From contig NZ_UYZY01000004.1 of assembly GCF_900626075.1 (NCBI RefSeq), positions 1 through 64,000 on the forward strand: a stretch of DNA of 64,000 nt, in the 5' to 3' direction. This DNA is from Clostridium transplantifaecale. Lineage in GTDB: Bacteria; Bacillota; Clostridia; Lachnospirales; Lachnospiraceae. The notes beneath the pieces were generated by a model, which saw only the letters and a list, made by a program, of their open reading frames with translations, did not search any database and was not told the origin of the DNA. Shown here piece after piece: positions 1-8,969 of this stretch (positions are counted from its first letter, which is position 1; each line of letters starts with the position of its first letter). The position numbers were made by a program, and so were the translations under genes.

Positions 1-195
1 GTACTTACCGAGGTCTTTTCGAGGTTAGTACCATTATGTACTCCAACGAGCGCAAGCGTTTCCCGCAGGAACTTTTTCTGCCCGGATTCCCCGCCCGCGA
101 CAACCTGGCGCCCGGGACGAAAGACTCATCGATCCCCCACCCCACCCCGGTCCCCGGTCCCCGGCCTGACGGCGGCGTCCTCATTTTTCAACTAA
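1..195. repeat. Palindromic intergenic repeat, copy 1 (cut by window edge)
   Basis: GC-rich non-coding sequence downstream of trpA. It matches the right half of the element at 11895-12290 in order and spacing: AGGTCT near 12-17, a CCCGCAGGA/TTTTTCT/GGATTCCCC block at 62-93, CGACAACCT at 98-106, a CGGGAC-AAGACTCATC block at 114-131, GGCGTCCTC at 174-182 and CAACTAAAT at 189-197. The tip CAACTAAAT supplies the trpA stop codon (TAG read on the minus strand). Positions 1-31 form a near-perfect inverted repeat (GTACTTACC / GGTTAGTAC). The left half lies outside the window. Confidence 0.7.
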
Positions 196-974
196 ATCCC
201 CCTTATGGCCTCCTTCATTTCCATCACATACTCTTTCACATACGGAACACACTCCGCCCCATACTGTTTACAGAGCTTCACAATCGCGCTTCCCACAATC
301 ACGCCGTCCGCCTTGGCAGCCATGTTTTTTGCCTGCTCCGGTGTGGAGATTCCGAACCCGATGGCGCAGGGGATATCTTTTGCCTGTTTTACGAGCTTCA
401 CCATTGCCCCGACATCCGTGGTGATACTGGTGCGGACTCCGGTTACGCCTAGGGAGGAGACGCAGTAGACGAAACCGCTGGCTTCTGCGGCAATTCTGGC
501 GATTCGGGCATGGGAGGTGGGGGCGATCAGGGAAACCAGCTCCATCCCGTATTTTTTGCAAATCGTATCAAATTCTTCTTTTTCCTCAAATGGAACGTCC
601 GGGAGGATGAGGCCGTTCATGCCGATTTCCGAGGCAGTGCGCACGAAACGCTCCGTTCCGTAGGAAAACACCACGTTGGCATAGGTCATGAATAACAGGG
701 GAATAGAAGTCTTTTTACGGATGCGTGATACCATCTCAAATATTTTATCCGTGGTGACGCCTCCGGCCAGGGCGCGTTCGTTAGCGTTCTGGATGACGGG
801 CCCCTCGGCTGTCGGATCGGAGAACGGGATACCCAGCTCGATTAAATCGGCTCCGGCTTCTTCCATTGCGTAAACTAACTGTTCGGTGATGTCGAGCGAC
901 GGATCGCCGCAGGTGATAAATGGGATAAATGCTTTTCCGGCTGCAAATGCATCCTTTATGGTAATTTTATTCAT
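192..974 (-). CDS. trpA: Tryptophan synthase alpha chain
   Basis: Cleaves indole-3-glycerol phosphate to indole and glyceraldehyde 3-phosphate; the indole is channelled to TrpB in the cytoplasmic alpha2beta2 complex. The 260-residue protein is a full-length TIM barrel. The catalytic Glu of the ELGIPFSDP motif is residue 46; the position of the second catalytic acid (Asp60 in enterobacteria) is Glu57 here (PTAEGP), a conservative change. The start ATG at 972-974 lies in the last codons of trpB (8-nt overlap) behind a GGGAGG-type site, so translation is probably coupled. It is the last gene of the trp operon, and the stop codon lies in the tip of a repeat. Confidence 0.97.
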   Translation of the reverse strand: MNKITIKDAFAAGKAFIPFITCGDPSLDITEQLVYAMEEAGADLIELGIPFSDPTAEGPVIQNANERALAGGVTTDKIFEMVSRIRKKTSIPLLFMTYANVVFSYGTERFVRTASEIGMNGLILPDVPFEEKEEFDTICKKYGMELVSLIAPTSHARIARIAAEASGFVYCVSSLGVTGVRTSITTDVGAMVKLVKQAKDIPCAIGFGISTPEQAKNMAAKADGVIVGSAIVKLCKQYGAECVPYVKEYVMEMKEAIRGI

Positions 975-2151
975 GGAGATCCTCCCCTCTGTATCGTGCG
1001 ATTGCGGCGCAGTCCTTATCGCCGCGGCCTGAAAGTGTGATGACAATAATCTGGTCTTTGCCCATGGACGGGGCAATTTTCCTGGCATGGGCGACCGCGT
1101 GGGCGCTCTCAATGGCCGGGATGATTCCCTCCAGCCGTGACAGGTATTCAAATGCATCGACGGCCTCGTCATCGGTGACGGGCACATATTCGGCGCGTCC
1201 GAGATCGTGGAGATAAGCATGCTCCGGTCCGATGCCCGGATAGTCCAGGCCGGCGGAAATAGAATAGACCGGTGCGATCTGGCCGTATTCGTCCTGACAG
1301 AAATAAGACTTCATGCCGTGGAAGATGCCGAGTCTGCCCGTGGCTATGGTGGCGGCCGTTTCGGCGGTATTTACACCGCGCCCCGCGGCCTCGCAGCCGA
1401 TGAGACGGACGCTCTCGTCACCGATAAAATTGAAAAATGTACCGATCGCATTGGAGCCTCCCCCGACACAGGCCATAACGGCGTCGGGCAGTTTTCCCTC
1501 CAGTTCCATGATCTGTTCCTTGATTTCCTTTGAAATGACTGCCTGGAAATCGCGGACGATGGTGGGGAAGGGGTGTGGTCCCATGCAGGAACCGAGGACG
1601 TAATGGGTATCTTCGATCCGGCTGGTCCATTCGCGCATGGTTTCCGACACCGCATCCTTGAGAGTTCCGGTCCCGCTTGTCACGGCATGGACCTTGGCGC
1701 CCAGGAGACGCATCCGGTAGACATTCAGCGCTTGGCGCTCCGTGTCCTCTTTTCCCATGTAAACTTCGCATTCTAAATCCATCAGAGCGGCCGCAGTGGC
1801 GGTGGCAACTCCGTGCTGTCCGGCTCCCGTTTCTGCGATCACTCTTGTTTTGCCCATCTTTTTCGCCAGAAGAACCTGGCCCAGCACGTTGTTAATCTTG
1901 TGGGCGCCGGTGTGGTTTAAATCCTCCCTTTTCAGGTAGATTTTGGCTCCGCCCAAATCCTCCGTCATCCTCCTTGCGTAGTAGAGACGCGACGGCCTGC
2001 CTGCATAATCATTGAGGAGGTCGGTCAATTCCCGGTTAAACTGGGGATCGTCTTTATAGCGGTTATAGGCTTCTTCTAATTCGATCACCGCATTCATCAG
2101 GGTTTCCGGCATATACTGGCCGCCGTGAATGCCAAATCTTCCGTTTGTCAT
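967..2151 (-). CDS. trpB: Tryptophan synthase beta chain
   Basis: Condenses indole with L-serine to give tryptophan, using pyridoxal phosphate. The 394-residue protein has the family length. The PLP lysine is Lys85 in the HTGAHKINN motif and the phosphate-binding loop GGGSNAIG is present further on; GAGQHG and [11 protein letters not shown] blocks are typical of TrpB1. It overlaps trpF by 4 nt upstream and trpA by 8 nt downstream, so the three genes are probably translationally coupled. Confidence 0.98.
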   Translation of the reverse strand: MTNGRFGIHGGQYMPETLMNAVIELEEAYNRYKDDPQFNRELTDLLNDYAGRPSRLYYARRMTEDLGGAKIYLKREDLNHTGAHKINNVLGQVLLAKKMGKTRVIAETGAGQHGVATATAAALMDLECEVYMGKEDTERQALNVYRMRLLGAKVHAVTSGTGTLKDAVSETMREWTSRIEDTHYVLGSCMGPHPFPTIVRDFQAVISKEIKEQIMELEGKLPDAVMACVGGGSNAIGTFFNFIGDESVRLIGCEAAGRGVNTAETAATIATGRLGIFHGMKSYFCQDEYGQIAPVYSISAGLDYPGIGPEHAYLHDLGRAEYVPVTDDEAVDAFEYLSRLEGIIPAIESAHAVAHARKIAPSMGKDQIIVITLSGRGDKDCAAIARYRGEDLHE

Positions 2152-2759
2152 AGTTTTATTCTCCTTACTGCGGCAACTGCCGCCAGAATTTTTTCTTTGT
2201 CTTTTATACCGTCCGTCTCCACGCCGCTGCTCATATCAACGCCCCAGGGACGGATCATGTTTACTGCCTCCTCCAGGTTGTGCGGGCCAAGCCCTCCTGC
2301 GAGAAAGTAAGGTCTTTCGATGTTTTTCAGAAGTGTCCAGTCAAAGGTGATTCCTGTGCCTCCGCCGCCGTTATCTAAAAGGACTAAATCGGCGCTGCTT
2401 TTTTCGGCCTGCCGGAGCGATTCCGGTGAGGCAGCTCTGAATGCCTTGATGACCGGTACATCTATTTCTTTTTTCAGGTTTGAGATGTAAGTTTCATCCT
2501 CGGAGCCGTGAAGCTGGACGGCTCCCAGTGTATGGTCGCGGACAAGGCTTATGATGGTGTCCTGCGGTTCATCTACAAAGACGCCAACCGGGACAATGGA
2601 TTTACTGAGCCGGGAACGGAGTCTTCGAAGAGCTGCGGGGGTGATGTTTCTTCTGCTTTTCGCTACGTTGATGATAAAACCGCAGTAGTCCGGCTGCGCC
2701 TCATTTACCCAGTCGATGTCAATGGGGCGGGACAGGCCGCAAATCTTTACTTTTGTCAC
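2148..2759 (-). CDS. trpF: Phosphoribosylanthranilate isomerase
   Basis: Amadori rearrangement of phosphoribosyl-anthranilate to the 1-deoxyribulose phosphate, third step of the Trp branch. The 203-residue (beta/alpha)8 protein begins with VKICGLSR carrying the catalytic Cys (residue 7); the VGVFVDE and AGGL phosphate-binding regions follow. It is stand-alone, not fused to trpC as in enterobacteria. It overlaps trpC and trpB by 4 nt each. Confidence 0.96.
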   Translation of the reverse strand: MTKVKICGLSRPIDIDWVNEAQPDYCGFIINVAKSRRNITPAALRRLRSRLSKSIVPVGVFVDEPQDTIISLVRDHTLGAVQLHGSEDETYISNLKKEIDVPVIKAFRAASPESLRQAEKSSADLVLLDNGGGGTGITFDWTLLKNIERPYFLAGGLGPHNLEEAVNMIRPWGVDMSSGVETDGIKDKEKILAAVAAVRRIKL

Positions 2760-3565
2760 CCGGAAACTCCTTTCAGCTCATTTAGCATTGCTTTTTTATC
2801 GGGAGAGCGCATCAGCGTTTCACCTATCAATACAGCATCGGTGCCGTTCTCATGCAGTTTTTGAATATCTGCCGCCGTCCGGATGCCGCTCTCGGAGACA
2901 AAAAGGATTTCCGGGGGAACGAGGGAGCGGAGGCGGATGCTGTTGTCCAGATCCACCTGAAATGTTTTCAAATCCCGGTTATTAACTCCGATGATAGAGG
3001 CTCCGGCATGGACGGCCCTCATGACTTCCTTCTCGTCGTGCGCTTCGGTCAGCACATCGAGCCGGAGGGAGGAGGCAAGTTCCATATAGCTTTTAAGCTG
3101 ATCATCATCCAGGATGGCGCATATCAGCAGGATGGCTGACGCGCCGCAAATTCTGGCCTGGTAAATCATGTATTCGTCCACGGTGAAATCTTTTTTTAAA
3201 ACGGGAATACTTACGGAGCCGGATATCTGACTCAAATACGCGTCACTTCCCTGAAAATAAAAGGGTTCGGTCAGACAGGAAATGGCTGACGCGCCTGCAG
3301 TTTCATATTCCTTTGCAATGTCTAAATAAGGAAAGTTCTCTGCAATCACTCCCTTGGAGGGGGAAGCTTTCTTGACTTCACAGATAAAGGACATACCCGG
3401 TGCGGCCAGGGCCTGACGGAAGGTGGGCCGGTCTGTTTTGGCGAAGCCGAATGCGGCCATGGTTTCGGCTTTACTTCTTATATCGAACAGGGGAAGGCGT
3501 TTCCGCTCCTCCTTGATTCGTTCTTTTGTCTTTTCTGCTATGGCAGCAAGAATATTTTCATTCAT
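2756..3565 (-). CDS. trpC: Indole-3-glycerol phosphate synthase
   Basis: Ring closure and decarboxylation giving indole-3-glycerol phosphate. The 269-residue TIM barrel shows EVKKASPSKG at residues 63-72, VLKKDF, IGVNNRDLKTF and SESGI, all signature blocks of TrpC. It follows trpD after 28 nt and overlaps trpF by 4 nt. Confidence 0.97.
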   Translation of the reverse strand: MNENILAAIAEKTKERIKEERKRLPLFDIRSKAETMAAFGFAKTDRPTFRQALAAPGMSFICEVKKASPSKGVIAENFPYLDIAKEYETAGASAISCLTEPFYFQGSDAYLSQISGSVSIPVLKKDFTVDEYMIYQARICGASAILLICAILDDDQLKSYMELASSLRLDVLTEAHDEKEVMRAVHAGASIIGVNNRDLKTFQVDLDNSIRLRSLVPPEILFVSESGIRTAADIQKLHENGTDAVLIGETLMRSPDKKAMLNELKGVSG

Positions 3566-3593
3566 TTATTTCTCTCCCGGATACGGTTGTTCC

Positions 3594-4604
3594 TCAGCGG
3601 TTGCTTTCACGTATAAATTCTTCCAGTTTCTTAAGCGCGTCTCCGTTGTCAATCAGACGTTCGGCCAGCCGCACTCCGTCTTCGAGTGTTTCCGTCCTTC
3701 CCGTCACATAGAGGGCGGCGCCGGCGTTCAGGCAGACGGCACAGCGTTTGGGGCCTCTTTCCTCACCGCTTAAGATGGCTCTGGTGATTGCCGCGTTTTC
3801 CTCCGGGGTGCCGCCGGCCAGATCTTCCTTGCCGCAGCGGGTGTAGCCGAACTGTTCGGGGGTAATCTCGTAGGACTGGAACCAGCCGTCGCGGATTTCG
3901 CAGACAGAGGTTGCGGAACTCATGGAAATCTCGTCGAGTTTATCCTGTCCGTATACGACCATTCCTCTTGAGACGCCCAGTTTCGCCATTACCTGTGCCA
4001 GCGGCTCCACCAGCGCCTGCTCGTAAACGCCCATCAGTTCCATGTTGGCTCCGGCCGGGTTAGAGAGGGGGCCGAGGATATTAAATACGGTGCGGATGCT
4101 CAGTTCCTTGCGGATGGGAGCCACATATTTCATGGCGATGTGGTAGTTCTGGGCAAACAGGAAACAGATTCCGATTTTCTTCAAAAGTTCTGCGCTCTGC
4201 TCCGGCGTAATGTCGATTTTGACGCCCAGCGCTTCCAGAACGTCCGCTGCGCCGGATTTAGACGATGCGGCCCTGTTGCCGTGCTTTGCCACTGGCACGC
4301 CGCCGGCCGCGATGACCAGGGCGGAGGTGGTGGAGATGTTAAAGGAGTTGGCTCCGTCCCCTCCCGTCCCGACGATTTCAAGGACATCCATGTCGTGGAG
4401 CAGTTTGATGCAGTGGGCGCGCATACCTGCGGCCGATGCGGTGATTTCGTCGATATTTTCTCCTTTGATGGAGAGGGCGGTCAGGTAAGCGGCCATCTGT
4501 ACCTGGCTGGCCTGACCTTCCATTATTTCATTCATAACCTGCTCTGCTTCCTCGTAGGTCAGGTTCTCTTTTGTGGAAAGTTTGATAATTGCTTCGCGGA
4601 TCAT
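3594..4604 (-). CDS. trpD: Anthranilate phosphoribosyltransferase
   Basis: Transfers phosphoribose from PRPP to anthranilate. The 336-residue protein carries the glycine-rich PRPP loop [14 protein letters not shown] at residues 79-92 and the [21 protein letters not shown] block. An AGGAGG-type site lies just before the ATG (plus-strand complement CCTCC near 4613). TrpD and TrpG are separate genes here, unlike the enterobacterial TrpGD fusion. Confidence 0.97.
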   Translation of the reverse strand: MIREAIIKLSTKENLTYEEAEQVMNEIMEGQASQVQMAAYLTALSIKGENIDEITASAAGMRAHCIKLLHDMDVLEIVGTGGDGANSFNISTTSALVIAAGGVPVAKHGNRAASSKSGAADVLEALGVKIDITPEQSAELLKKIGICFLFAQNYHIAMKYVAPIRKELSIRTVFNILGPLSNPAGANMELMGVYEQALVEPLAQVMAKLGVSRGMVVYGQDKLDEISMSSATSVCEIRDGWFQSYEITPEQFGYTRCGKEDLAGGTPEENAAITRAILSGEERGPKRCAVCLNAGAALYVTGRTETLEDGVRLAERLIDNGDALKKLEEFIRESNR

Positions 4605-4646
4605 AGTTTTTACCTCCTGAAAATTATGTATTTAAAAATCCCCCGG

Positions 4647-5216
4647 TTAAAGACTGGAAAGGAAGTTCTCTATCATCTTTTTACCCTGTGGGGTCATGAT
4701 GGATTCCGGATGGAACTGGACGCCATATACGGGATATTTCCTGTGTTCTACGGCCATGATTTCGCCGTCTGCGGTGCGGGCCGTGATGCGCAGGCAGTCG
4801 GGAAGATACTTTTCCGCTGCAGCCAGGGAGTGATATCTGGCAACCTGGACCGGCGGATTAATTCCCCGGAACAGGACGCTGTCCGGTTCTGTGTCTATCA
4901 TCGATGTTTTCCCGTGCATCAGTTCCTTTGCATAGGTGACAACGCCTCCCAGTGCGCTGCAGATGGCCTGATGGCCGAGGCAGACGCCCAGAATCGGAAT
5001 TTTCCCGGTGAAATGTTCAATCACGTTCAGGATAATACCGGCATCCTCGGGGCGTCCCGGACCGGGTGAAATGACAATTGCTTGGGGGGCCATGGCCTCT
5101 ATTTCCTCCAGGGTGCAGGCATCGTTTCTTACCACCTTTATATCGGGGGTGATGCTGCCAATCAACTGGTACAGGTTATAGACAAAACTGTCGTAATTAT
5201 CTATCAGCAATATCAT
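4647..5216 (-). CDS. trpG: Anthranilate synthase component II (glutamine amidotransferase)
   Basis: Class I glutamine amidotransferase that delivers ammonia to TrpE. The catalytic triad is visible: Cys79 in GVCLGHQAI, and His169 and Glu171 in VQFHPES. The 189-residue start at MILLIDNYDSF was chosen over an upstream in-frame Met because it fits the family and its ATG overlaps the trpE stop (ATGA). Some clostridia share one amidotransferase with folate synthesis (PabA); its place inside the trp operon argues for TrpG. Confidence 0.95.
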   Translation of the reverse strand: MILLIDNYDSFVYNLYQLIGSITPDIKVVRNDACTLEEIEAMAPQAIVISPGPGRPEDAGIILNVIEHFTGKIPILGVCLGHQAICSALGGVVTYAKELMHGKTSMIDTEPDSVLFRGINPPVQVARYHSLAAAEKYLPDCLRITARTADGEIMAVEHRKYPVYGVQFHPESIMTPQGKKMIENFLSSL

Positions 5217-6700
5217 AAGAGACCTCCTTCCGCCGCTTTCAGTGCATTTACTACGGCTTTTGCTTTGTTGCAGCACTCTTCAAATTCACGTTCCGGGACG
5301 CTGTCCGCCACAATTCCGGCTCCCGACTGGACACATACGCGTCCGTTCTTTTTATAAGCCAGGCGGATGGCAATACAGGTGTCCATATTGCCCGTAAAGT
5401 CCAGATAACCGATGGCGCCTCCGTAAATCCCCCTCTTTCTGCCTTCCAGTTCACCGATAATCTCACAGGCCCGCAGTTTCGGGGCTCCGGATAAGGTGCC
5501 TGCCGGTAAAATAGAGTCGATGGCGTCCACGGCGTCTCGATCCTTCCGGATGGTTCCCGATACGGTGGAACCGATGTGCATGACATGGGAGAACCTCTCA
5601 ATGGTACAGTATTTTAAAACATTTACCGTGCCGAGGCTGCAGACCCTGCCGAGGTCATTTCTTCCCAGATCCACGAGCATGTTGTGTTCCGCCAGTTCTT
5701 TTGTATCGGACAGAAGTTCACGTTCGAGAGCCTGATCCTCCACGGCATCCCGGCCGCGGGGGCGCGTTCCGGCCAGCGGGAAGTTAAAGAGAGTTTCATT
5801 TTCCAGCTTTGCCAGCGTTTCCGGAGAGGCGCCTGCGATTTCCACGTCATCACTGGAAAAATAGAACATATACGGTGATGGATTTGTGGTGCGCAGCACC
5901 CGGTAGGTGTCAAAGAGACTGCCTTCCGCCGCCGCGGTAAGCGGGTCGGAGAGAACCACCTGGAAGATATCGCCTTCGTGGATGTAATGCCTGGCTTTTT
6001 CCACCATCCTGCAGTATTCCTTTTTGGAAAAGGCGGGGGTCAGTTCCTCTTTCAGCTTCAGAGGCTTGAAAACTGCCTTGGCTTCACTGCCCAGCAGCTT
6101 TTCTATCTCATCCAATTTTTCGGAAGCATCCTGATAGGAGCGGTCCGGATCCGAGGGATCGACGCCTGCAATCAGGATTAGCTTTTGTTTATAGTGGTCG
6201 AAGACGATAACCCGGTCGAAAAGCATCAAATCCACATCGCAGAAATCGTCATTTTTGAGTCCGCTTGTATTCAGGGACGGTTCGGCATACTTGATGTAAT
6301 CGTAGGAAAAATAACCCACAAGACCGCCGGTAAATGGCGGCATATTTTCTAATTTCGGGCTTTTGTAATCGTCCAGGATGCGGCGGATGGCTTCGCCCGG
6401 ATGGATGGTGCCGGTGGTGGTTTCCTCGGTCAGTTCGTCCTCCTCCCCGCGCCGAACCCGGAGAACTCCGTTTTTGCAGGTCAGTTCCAGACTGGGGGAG
6501 TAGCCAAGAAAGGAATAGCGGCCCCATTTCTGATTGTCCTCAGCGCTTTCCAGAAGATAGCAGTGGCGGCTTGCCGCTCTCAGCGTTCTCATTACTTCCA
6601 CCGGAGTGAACCGGTCGGAATAAACTTCGCGGGCGACGGGGATGCGGCGGTAGGAGCCGCTCTCAGCGATTTTTTTTAAGTCTTCCAGTGTTGGGTACAT
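5213..6700 (-). CDS. trpE: Anthranilate synthase component I
   Basis: Converts chorismate plus ammonia to anthranilate, the first committed step. The 495-residue chorismate-binding enzyme keeps the N-terminal LLESAE motif of the tryptophan feedback pocket, so allosteric inhibition by Trp is expected. C-terminal catalytic blocks GTRPRGRD, LAEHNMLVDLGRNDLGRV, SGAPKLRA and RKRGIYGGAIGYL are intact. The ATG follows a GGAGG site with about 8 nt spacing. It is the first gene of the operon, about 105 nt downstream of the T-box terminator. Confidence 0.98.
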   Translation of the reverse strand: MYPTLEDLKKIAESGSYRRIPVAREVYSDRFTPVEVMRTLRAASRHCYLLESAEDNQKWGRYSFLGYSPSLELTCKNGVLRVRRGEEDELTEETTTGTIHPGEAIRRILDDYKSPKLENMPPFTGGLVGYFSYDYIKYAEPSLNTSGLKNDDFCDVDLMLFDRVIVFDHYKQKLILIAGVDPSDPDRSYQDASEKLDEIEKLLGSEAKAVFKPLKLKEELTPAFSKKEYCRMVEKARHYIHEGDIFQVVLSDPLTAAAEGSLFDTYRVLRTTNPSPYMFYFSSDDVEIAGASPETLAKLENETLFNFPLAGTRPRGRDAVEDQALERELLSDTKELAEHNMLVDLGRNDLGRVCSLGTVNVLKYCTIERFSHVMHIGSTVSGTIRKDRDAVDAIDSILPAGTLSGAPKLRACEIIGELEGRKRGIYGGAIGYLDFTGNMDTCIAIRLAYKKNGRVCVQSGAGIVADSVPEREFEECCNKAKAVVNALKAAEGGLL

Positions 6701-6805
6701 ATAAAACCTCCTGTCTCATTTACCTGGTGTTCTGTATCATTTTGGTGTATTGTCTCATTGTAACCGGCTCTGTCGGGAGATTTTTACTGGCAGGATGTAC
6801 CTTTA

Positions 6806-7110
6806 AGAAAATAAAAAATCCGCCCATGACAGAATAATAGTTTCTGTCAAGGACGGATATAATTCCGCGGTGCCACCTTGATTCATGGATCTCTCCATGC
6901 GCTTTGCGAGATACTGACATATCTCCGGCAACTGACGTATGCCCCACGTCACAGAGTACTCGGCGGTATAAAGCCTTTGACTGTGCCCTCGGCGGTCCAT
7001 TTGGCAATCTGCAGTTCGATCCGGTTCTCAGCATCCCGGACTCTCTGTGCGCGCATAATTACTTTGATCTCCGCTTCATTGGTTTAAGCTAATAAATTAG
7101 TGAATTATTT
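6806..7110 (-). ncRNA. T-box leader sensing uncharged tRNA-Trp
   Basis: The minus strand carries the conserved T-box core AAGGTGGCACCGCGG (plus 6865-6879) preceded by a long structured stem I. In the specifier region a UGG Trp codon followed by A lies at plus 6997-6999. Right after the T-box a terminator stem TCCGTCC..GACAG / CTGTC..GGGCGGA (plus 6819-6858) runs into a U-rich tract at 6806-6818. Known mechanism: uncharged tRNA-Trp pairs with the specifier and the T-box bulge, stabilising the antiterminator and allowing trpE-A transcription. Confidence 0.95.
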
Positions 7111-7116
7111 TTGTAC

Positions 7117-7145
7117 AATATACTATGTTTGAAATGATTTGTCAA
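7117..7145 (-). promoter_or_regulatory. trp operon promoter
   Basis: On the minus strand TTGACA (plus 7140-7145) and TATATT (plus 7117-7122) are 17 bp apart, a near-consensus sigma-A promoter that starts transcription about 7 bp before the T-box leader. Confidence 0.9.
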
Positions 7146-7183
7146 TTACTTTTTTTAACCTCTTAACTGTTCGATTTTATCCT

Positions 7184-7220
7184 GTTACTGTCCACACCGC
7201 ATTGTGCAGTGAACAGTAAC
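7184..7220. repeat. Hairpin of the GTTACTGTTCAC motif
   Basis: GTTACTGTCCAC (7184-7195) and GTGAACAGTAAC (7209-7220) form a 12-bp inverted repeat with one mismatch and a 13-nt loop. The same 12-mer occurs exactly at 14590-14601 and 26645-26656 and with one mismatch at 42515-42526, suggesting a small dispersed repeat rather than a gene-specific operator. Confidence 0.6.
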
Positions 7221-7232
7221 GCTATCCTCCTT

Positions 7233-7634
7233 TTACGGAGCGGGGAAAAAACAGGCGGATCCGGGCAGATTGCGGAGCAGTCCGAAGAGCAGAAGAATAC
7301 CAATCATAAAATAGATAACGATGGTCTGGGCGCGGGTCGGAAGATGTTTTCCTATTTTCACATACCGGACCGCCATCTGCAGAGCGATCACAAGGCCTGC
7401 GGGAAGCAGCAGGAGTATAACCGGATTAGCCCGGAATGCCGCTTTAAAGTCCAGACGGAAGAGGGCGAGGCACATGCGGCTTACACCGCAGCCGGGACAG
7501 TAAAACCCTGTGACTTCATGGAACAGGCAGGGGATCAGGGGGCGTCCCGCCAGAGTGCATAAGAAGATATAAAACAGGCCGGCTCCGAGGAGCCAGCCAA
7601 TTCTGATGCACAGTTTCCGCAAACGCTTATGCAT
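7233..7634 (-). CDS. DUF2752-family small membrane protein
   Basis: 133 residues with three hydrophobic segments (about 11-30, 62-80, 98-117). The motif HEVTGFYCPGCGVSRMCLALFRLDFKAAFRANP is diagnostic of DUF2752 proteins, with a CPGCG pair that could bind metal or form a disulfide. The function is unknown. Its start overlaps the 3' end of the DUF4234 gene by 8 nt, so the two are one operon. It ends shortly after the hairpin at 7184-7220. Confidence 0.85.
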   Translation of the reverse strand: MHKRLRKLCIRIGWLLGAGLFYIFLCTLAGRPLIPCLFHEVTGFYCPGCGVSRMCLALFRLDFKAAFRANPVILLLLPAGLVIALQMAVRYVKIGKHLPTRAQTIVIYFMIGILLLFGLLRNLPGSACFFPAP

Positions 7635-7971
7635 TTGGAAGATATTTATTCAGCTCGTTCTGCAAAAGAGCATAAGCCACGATGCTCAGTCCGAACAGGC
7701 TGAGAAGCAGATAAATCACAGGCGCGCTTCCCCTTGGTTCGCCGTGCTGGTCGTGAATCATCTCAACGGCATTCCCCATCTGGTACATCCAGTAGAAGGC
7801 ATAAATTCCGCAGGTCAGCAGGGAAAACAGAAAAACCATTCCTCCGCTCGTCCCCATTCTGCCGGAAAGGGCATTTGTCTCGTCATTCAGTACAATCATC
7901 CAGTAAATTCCATAGATGCCGCACGTTACAAACAGCAGTAAAATACATACCGCAATATTGCGCTGTTTCAT
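7627..7971 (-). CDS. DUF4234-family membrane protein
   Basis: 114 residues with three predicted membrane helices and two copies of a TCGIYGIYWM / TCGIYAFYWMYQMGN motif, the hallmark of DUF4234. The function is unknown; the family is frequently near DUF2752 proteins in Firmicutes (my recollection, not checked). The ATG at 7969-7971 was chosen because an AAAGGAGG site lies 9 nt upstream; a longer in-frame extension to 8151 has no such site. Confidence 0.85.
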   Translation of the reverse strand: MKQRNIAVCILLLFVTCGIYGIYWMIVLNDETNALSGRMGTSGGMVFLFSLLTCGIYAFYWMYQMGNAVEMIHDQHGEPRGSAPVIYLLLSLFGLSIVAYALLQNELNKYLPNA

Positions 7972-8092
7972 AGTCCGTTTCCTCCTTTGTGTAGTGTCCT
8001 GTCCAGAGCGCATTTGAAAATTCATTTCCGCCATCTGTACGCCCTGGGCAGTTTTGATTCTACCACAGCGGGGACGGCCGATCAACAGGAAC

Positions 8093-8557
8093 CTACAGTG
8101 TTTCCGCCCTCTGCTTGATATTCTGGTGGAAATTGATGATGTCATGCTCATATTCCTGATCCATCAGGCTGGATGTAATCATGAAATCCGCGGTGGCCTT
8201 ATTATTGGCGATGGGAATATCATAAACCTGCGCAATTCTGAGCAGCGCCTTGACATCCGGGTCGTGAGGCTGGGCTGTCAGAGGATCGGAGAAGAAGATG
8301 ATAAAATCTATCTGTCCCTCAACAATCTTGGCGCCAATCTGCTGATCGCCTCCGAGAGGGCCGCTGTTATAACCCTTCACCGGCAGGGCGGTATAGTCCG
8401 TGATCATCCTGGCGGTAGTGCCTGTCCCGCACAGGAAATGTTTTTTCAGAATTTCCTTATTCTCCTCGCACCAGTTGATAAGATCCTTCTTTTTATTGTC
8501 ATGTGCGATTAAAGCTATATTTTTCTGTTTTCCGATAGTCATTGTTAAAAAATCCAT
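8093..8557 (-). CDS. mgsA: Methylglyoxal synthase
   Basis: Converts dihydroxyacetone phosphate to methylglyoxal and phosphate, a bypass of lower glycolysis when phosphate is short. The 154-residue protein has HDNKKKDL near the N-terminus, the phosphate-binding GTGTTAR, catalytic Asp71 in SGPLGGDQQIGA, and DPLTAQPHDPDVKALLRIAQVYDIPIANN. The start MDFLTMTIGKQKN was chosen because AAAGGAGA lies just upstream. It is a single gene. Confidence 0.96.
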   Translation of the reverse strand: MDFLTMTIGKQKNIALIAHDNKKKDLINWCEENKEILKKHFLCGTGTTARMITDYTALPVKGYNSGPLGGDQQIGAKIVEGQIDFIIFFSDPLTAQPHDPDVKALLRIAQVYDIPIANNKATADFMITSSLMDQEYEHDIINFHQNIKQRAETL

Positions 8558-8786
8558 ATAAATCACTCTCCTTTTCACTGATTGTGTAACAGCATGGCAG
8601 TAACCTGATTCTTGCATAAAATGGAAGAAATGTCAAGAAAAGAGAAATTATACGGAATAATTCATCGTATTTTCTGTATCCGCACCTTGTTGTAATTGTT
8701 ATGTGAGGAGCAGCGGGAAAGATTTCTGACATTACAATCCTATTTTAACATTTTAATGTAAAATTTTCTTTTTCTGCGGGTAAAGG
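8558..8786. other. Intergenic region, no gene seen
   Basis: AT-rich spacer between mgsA (minus) and the duplicated promoter of the hybrid kinase (plus). It probably holds the mgsA promoter, but I see no clear -35/-10 pair and no structured element. Confidence 0.4.
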
Positions 8787-8929
8787 TATGGTATAATGTG
8801 CGCGTAGCGGACATGATACTGCGCATACCGTTTTCTGAGTTCACCGGAGAAATACGGGCGCTAAGTTCCGTCGGAGACACGTATTCACGAAGTGAATATG
8901 GTATAATGTGCGCGTAGCGGACATGATAC
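8787..8929 (+). promoter_or_regulatory. Duplicated extended -10 promoter
   Basis: An identical 33-nt block occurs at 8787-8819 and 8897-8929, 110 bp apart. Each block contains TGGTATAAT, an extended -10 (TATAAT at 8792-8797 and 8902-8907), followed by the same GTGCGCGTAGCGG initial transcript. Neither has a good -35. The inverted repeat ATTCACGAAGTGAAT at 8884-8898 abuts the second copy and may be an operator. The blocks drive the hybrid kinase gene downstream. Confidence 0.65.
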
Positions 8930-8969
8930 CTGCAGGAACAATCAGATAATATAAAAAGGGGAGTTACTA

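Noticed and set aside
36-452. 138-codon plus-strand frame at the window start
   Set aside because: Antisense to trpA and through a repeat; trpA is certain.
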